NCBI GenBank assembly: GCA_963709085.1
Contig: CAVPVB010000007.1
Location: forward strand, 2,170,001-2,234,000
DNA from: Rhodovastum sp963709085
GTDB lineage: Bacteria; Pseudomonadota; Alphaproteobacteria; Acetobacterales; Acetobacteraceae
Length of the DNA: 64,000 nucleotides
Reading direction: 5' to 3'
Shown: positions 61,552 through 64,000 of the stretch, piece by piece
Layout: each line of letters opens with the position of its first letter
Numbering within the stretch: position 1 is the stretch's first letter
Notes under the pieces: model-generated
What the model was told of the DNA's origin: nothing
Seen by the model: only the letters and a program-made list of their open reading frames with translations
Database searches by the model: none
Program-made: the position numbers and the translations under genes

Positions 61552-63000
61552 ATGATCGATCGCCGGTCGCTGCTGACCTGGGCCGGCCTGGCTCCCTGCA
61601 TCGGCGCGCTGCCGCGCACCGCCCGGGCGGCCGAGCTTGCCGAAAAGGCGGATCATACGTTGCGGATCGGCACCGGGCTGGTCGAGCTGGCACCTGATCA
61701 CATCATCTCGACCACCCTCTACAACGGCCAGTTTCCGGGGCCGCTGCTGCGCCTGACGGAAGGGCAGCCGGTCGTCGTCGATGTTTATAACGATACCGAC
61801 ACGCCGGAACTGGTCCACTGGCATGGGCAGACGATCCCGAGCGATGTCGATGGCGCCGCTGAGGAAGGCACGCCGTTCGTGCCGGCGCACGGCATGCGTC
61901 GCCTGGCCTTCGTGCCCAAACCGTCGGGTTTCCGATTTTACCATACGCATGTTGTCGCCGGCAGCGACCTCAACCGTGGCACCTATACCGGTCAGGTCGG
62001 GCCGGTCTTCATCGAACCGGCGAACAATCCCGGCGCCTATGATCGCGAAGTGTTTCTGGTGATGAAGGAATTCGCGCCGGCGTTCAGTCGCGGCGGTGAC
62101 ATGGCGATCGACGCGCTGGCTGGCGCGCCGCTCAAGGCGCTGCAACAGATCGGAATGGCGGCCGACGCGGCGGCGGCGGCGGAGAAAACCAAGGGCTTCG
62201 AGGTCGGCTATGATTTGTTCGGCATCAATGGCCGGATGCTCGGCCACGGCGAGCCGATCCGGGTGAAACCGGGGGAGCGGGTGCTGTTCCATGTGCTCAA
62301 TGCGAGTGCGACCGAAATCCGCAGCCTCGCGCTGCCCGGCCATGTCTTCCGCGTCGTGGCGCTCGATGGCAATCCGGTGCCGACGCCGGCGGACGTGCCC
62401 GTGCTCTGGCTCGGGACTGCCGAGCGCGTTTCCGCCATCGTCGCCATGGATCACCCCGGCATATGGGTGATGGGCGATCTCGCCGATGATGACCGCGCGC
62501 ATGGGATGGGCATCGTCGTCGAATATGCGGGCCAGAAGGGCCAACCGCACTGGACGAAGCCGAAACCGTTCCGCTGGGATTACACCCGGTTCGGCCGCGC
62601 CGACGCCACGAAAGCACCGCCGGACGAAACGATCGAGATGACGATCGTCAAGCACAATGCGGCCCTCGATGGCTTCAACCAGTGGACCCTCAATGGCGCG
62701 GCGTTTTCGATGGACACGATGACGCCGGTGCACACGGTGCAGGCGGGGCAGCGCACCCGCCTGAAATTCCGCAACGCGAGCGACGATATCCATCCGCTGC
62801 ACCTGCACCGGCACAGTTTCGAACTGACCCGCATCGGCGGCAGGCCGACCGCGGGCGTGATCAAGGACGTGGTCATGCTGGGCGGGTTTCAGGAACTCGA
62901 ATGCGATTTTACCGCCGACAATCCGGGGCTGACGCTATTTCACTGTCACCAGCAATTGCACATGGATTTCGGCTTCATGGCGCTGTTCAGATACGCGTAG
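61552..63000 (+). CDS. Multicopper oxidase with Tat signal
   Basis: The 482-residue protein is exported by the Tat route (MIDRRSLLTWAGLAP, cleaved after ARA) and folds in the periplasm. The four copper-ligand segments are present: VHWHGQTIP, FYHTHVVAG, HPLHLHRHSFEL and FHCHQQLHMDFGFM, the last with the type 1 copper Cys, His and axial Met. It oxidises a phenol or metal ion with O2. The methionine-rich loop of CueO-type cuprous oxidases is not seen. A GGGAGAAGGG site precedes the ATG at 61552. Confidence 0.93.
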   Translation: MIDRRSLLTWAGLAPCIGALPRTARAAELAEKADHTLRIGTGLVELAPDHIISTTLYNGQFPGPLLRLTEGQPVVVDVYNDTDTPELVHWHGQTIPSDVDGAAEEGTPFVPAHGMRRLAFVPKPSGFRFYHTHVVAGSDLNRGTYTGQVGPVFIEPANNPGAYDREVFLVMKEFAPAFSRGGDMAIDALAGAPLKALQQIGMAADAAAAAEKTKGFEVGYDLFGINGRMLGHGEPIRVKPGERVLFHVLNASATEIRSLALPGHVFRVVALDGNPVPTPADVPVLWLGTAERVSAIVAMDHPGIWVMGDLADDDRAHGMGIVVEYAGQKGQPHWTKPKPFRWDYTRFGRADATKAPPDETIEMTIVKHNAALDGFNQWTLNGAAFSMDTMTPVHTVQAGQRTRLKFRNASDDIHPLHLHRHSFELTRIGGRPTAGVIKDVVMLGGFQELECDFTADNPGLTLFHCHQQLHMDFGFMALFRYA

Positions 63001-63006
63001 CCAGAG

Positions 63007-64000
63007 CTACGCCGACGCCGCCTCCAACGCCTCGGCCGCCTCCAGCCACTCGGTTTCCGCCGCTTCGGTCGCGCGGGCGATGGCGGCGAGGCGGGTCTGC
63101 GCCGCGGTGACCTCGCCGGCGCGGCCGGGCTCGTAGAGCCCCGGGTCGGCAAGCTTCGCCTCGACTTTGGCGCGTTCCTCGGCAAGCTTGGCGATGCGCG
63201 CTTCGGCGTCGCGGGCGCGGCGGCGCAAGGGGGCGGTGGCGGCGCGGGCCTCGGCGCGCTCGCGGCGGTCCTCGCGTCTGGTCGGGGCGGCGTCGGCCTT
63301 CGCTGCCGGTCGGGCACGCTCGGCCAGCAGGACGCGATACTCGTCGAGATCGCCCTCGAAGGGCTGCACGGTGCCGTCGGCCACCAGCCAGAGCCGGTCC
63401 GCCACCAGTTCCACCAGATGCGGGTCGTGGGTAATCAGCAGCACCGCGCCCTCGAAATCGGCCAGCGCCCGCACCAGCGCCTCGCGGGCGTCGATGTCGA
63501 GGTGGTTGGTCGGTTCGTCGAGAATGAGCAGTTGCGGCGCATCGCGGGTGGCCAGCGCCAGCAACAGCCGCGCTTTCTCGCCGCCGGAAAGGCTGCTGAC
63601 CGCCGTGCCGGCACGATCGGCATCCAAGCCGAAACGGGCAAGCTGGGCGCGGACCTGCACGATCGCCGCCCGCGGCAGGGCGCGGGCCATGTGCTGCACC
63701 GGCGTCTCGTCGGGCACCAACTCGTCGGCCTGGTGCTGGGCGAAATAGCCGACCTTCAGCTTCGGGCCGCGCCGCACCTCGCCGGACATCGGCGCCAGCC
63801 GGCCGGCGACCAGCTTGGCCAGGGTGGATTTGCCATTGCCGTTGGCGCCGAGCAGGGCGATGCGGTCATCCATGTCCACCCGCAGGGAAAGCCCGCGCAG
63901 CACCGGGCGGCCGTCATAGCCGGCGGTGGCGCCGTCGAGCGCCAGGATGGGCGGGGCGATCTGGACCGGTTGGGGGAAATCGAAATGGGTGGGGGAATCC
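63007..64000 (-). CDS. ABC-F ATPase, C-terminal half (N-terminus beyond window)
   Basis: The frame is open to the right edge, so only the last 330 residues are visible. They hold the second ATP-binding domain, with Walker A GANGNGKST, signature LSGGEKARL and Walker B LLILDEPTNHLDI, and a charged C-terminal coiled coil (ERAEARAATAPLRRRARDAE, and RAGEVTAAQTRLAA). ABC-F proteins act on the ribosome. The linker start (ILALDGATAGYDGRPVLRGL) and GYFAQHQADEL resemble YheS/Uup-type members. The first domain would be to the right of 64000. Confidence 0.92.
   Translation of the reverse strand, partial: DSPTHFDFPQPVQIAPPILALDGATAGYDGRPVLRGLSLRVDMDDRIALLGANGNGKSTLAKLVAGRLAPMSGEVRRGPKLKVGYFAQHQADELVPDETPVQHMARALPRAAIVQVRAQLARFGLDADRAGTAVSSLSGGEKARLLLALATRDAPQLLILDEPTNHLDIDAREALVRALADFEGAVLLITHDPHLVELVADRLWLVADGTVQPFEGDLDEYRVLLAERARPAAKADAAPTRREDRRERAEARAATAPLRRRARDAEARIAKLAEERAKVEAKLADPGLYEPGRAGEVTAAQTRLAAIARATEAAETEWLEAAEALEAASA

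Overview
The window is 64 kb of high-GC DNA with densely packed genes. It most resembles an alphaproteobacterium of the Acetobacteraceae/Rhodospirillales type. This is inferred from the flagellar gene order fliF-fliG-fliH-fliN-flbD (the Caulobacter fliF-operon order), a CcrM-type GANTC methyltransferase, the sequence character of ThrS, IF-3 and GroEL, and GC-rich dispersed hairpin repeats. No rRNA gene is present, so the assignment is not proven.

Layout. 1-1940: the 5' part of a cytochrome P450 and an FNR-type iron-sulfur regulator, both leftward. 2313-11530: a rightward flagellar operon, fliF, fliG, fliH, fliN, flbD, flhA, flhF, flhG. 11575-16640: a secreted SGNH-like protein, then leftward lon and hsp20 (coupled) and a patatin-like lipoprotein. 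16880-21355: DUF2252, a glutamate-receptor-like channel, a membrane protein and an orphan lipoprotein. 21734-26233: an FNR box with a well-placed -10 element, then DUF3141, pta and ackA, an apparent oxygen-regulated acetyl-phosphate/acetate module. 26351-36822: DUF2254, formate-THF ligase, a PEP-CTERM protein, DUF4337, ccrM, an EAL protein, a TPR protein, an SDR protein and a secreted Ntn-hydrolase. 37088-42321: an SMR exporter, a surface-antigen-like protein, a REP pair, a CopC-like protein, an alpha/beta hydrolase, and an overlapping GT4/methyltransferase/GT9 cell-envelope cluster. 42541-45161: thrS and infC (AUA start). 45535-50810: a Cys-repeat/OmpA protein, a phosphatase-fold protein, pdxY, a Rap1a-like protein, a CBS protein and a second patatin lipoprotein. 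51026-53150: CIRCE-groES-groEL. 53254-56245: accessory genes among hairpin repeats, including a TIR plus FGE-fold fusion. 56378-64000: an ABC1 kinase, oligoendopeptidase F, an acyl-CoA ligase, a Tat-secreted multicopper oxidase and the second half of an ABC-F ATPase.

Two themes stand out. First, low-oxygen control: an FNR-type regulator and an FNR box at the class II position upstream of the DUF3141-pta-ackA operon lie in the same window. Second, a candidate immune protein: an N-terminal TIR domain with the expected catalytic glutamate is fused to a C-terminal formylglycine-generating-enzyme fold that lacks the FGE catalytic cysteines, and the gene is bracketed by two copies of the dispersed repeat.

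Caution on sequence quality. I count twelve probable single-base frameshifts in eight genes (fliF, fliG, flhA, DUF3141, the Ntn-hydrolase, the Rap1a-like gene, the CBS gene and the glycine-zipper gene). About ten look like one-base insertions, and the reading continues cleanly in the next frame each time. This pattern fits uncorrected long-read indels better than gene decay, so I annotate these as genes and give the shift positions.
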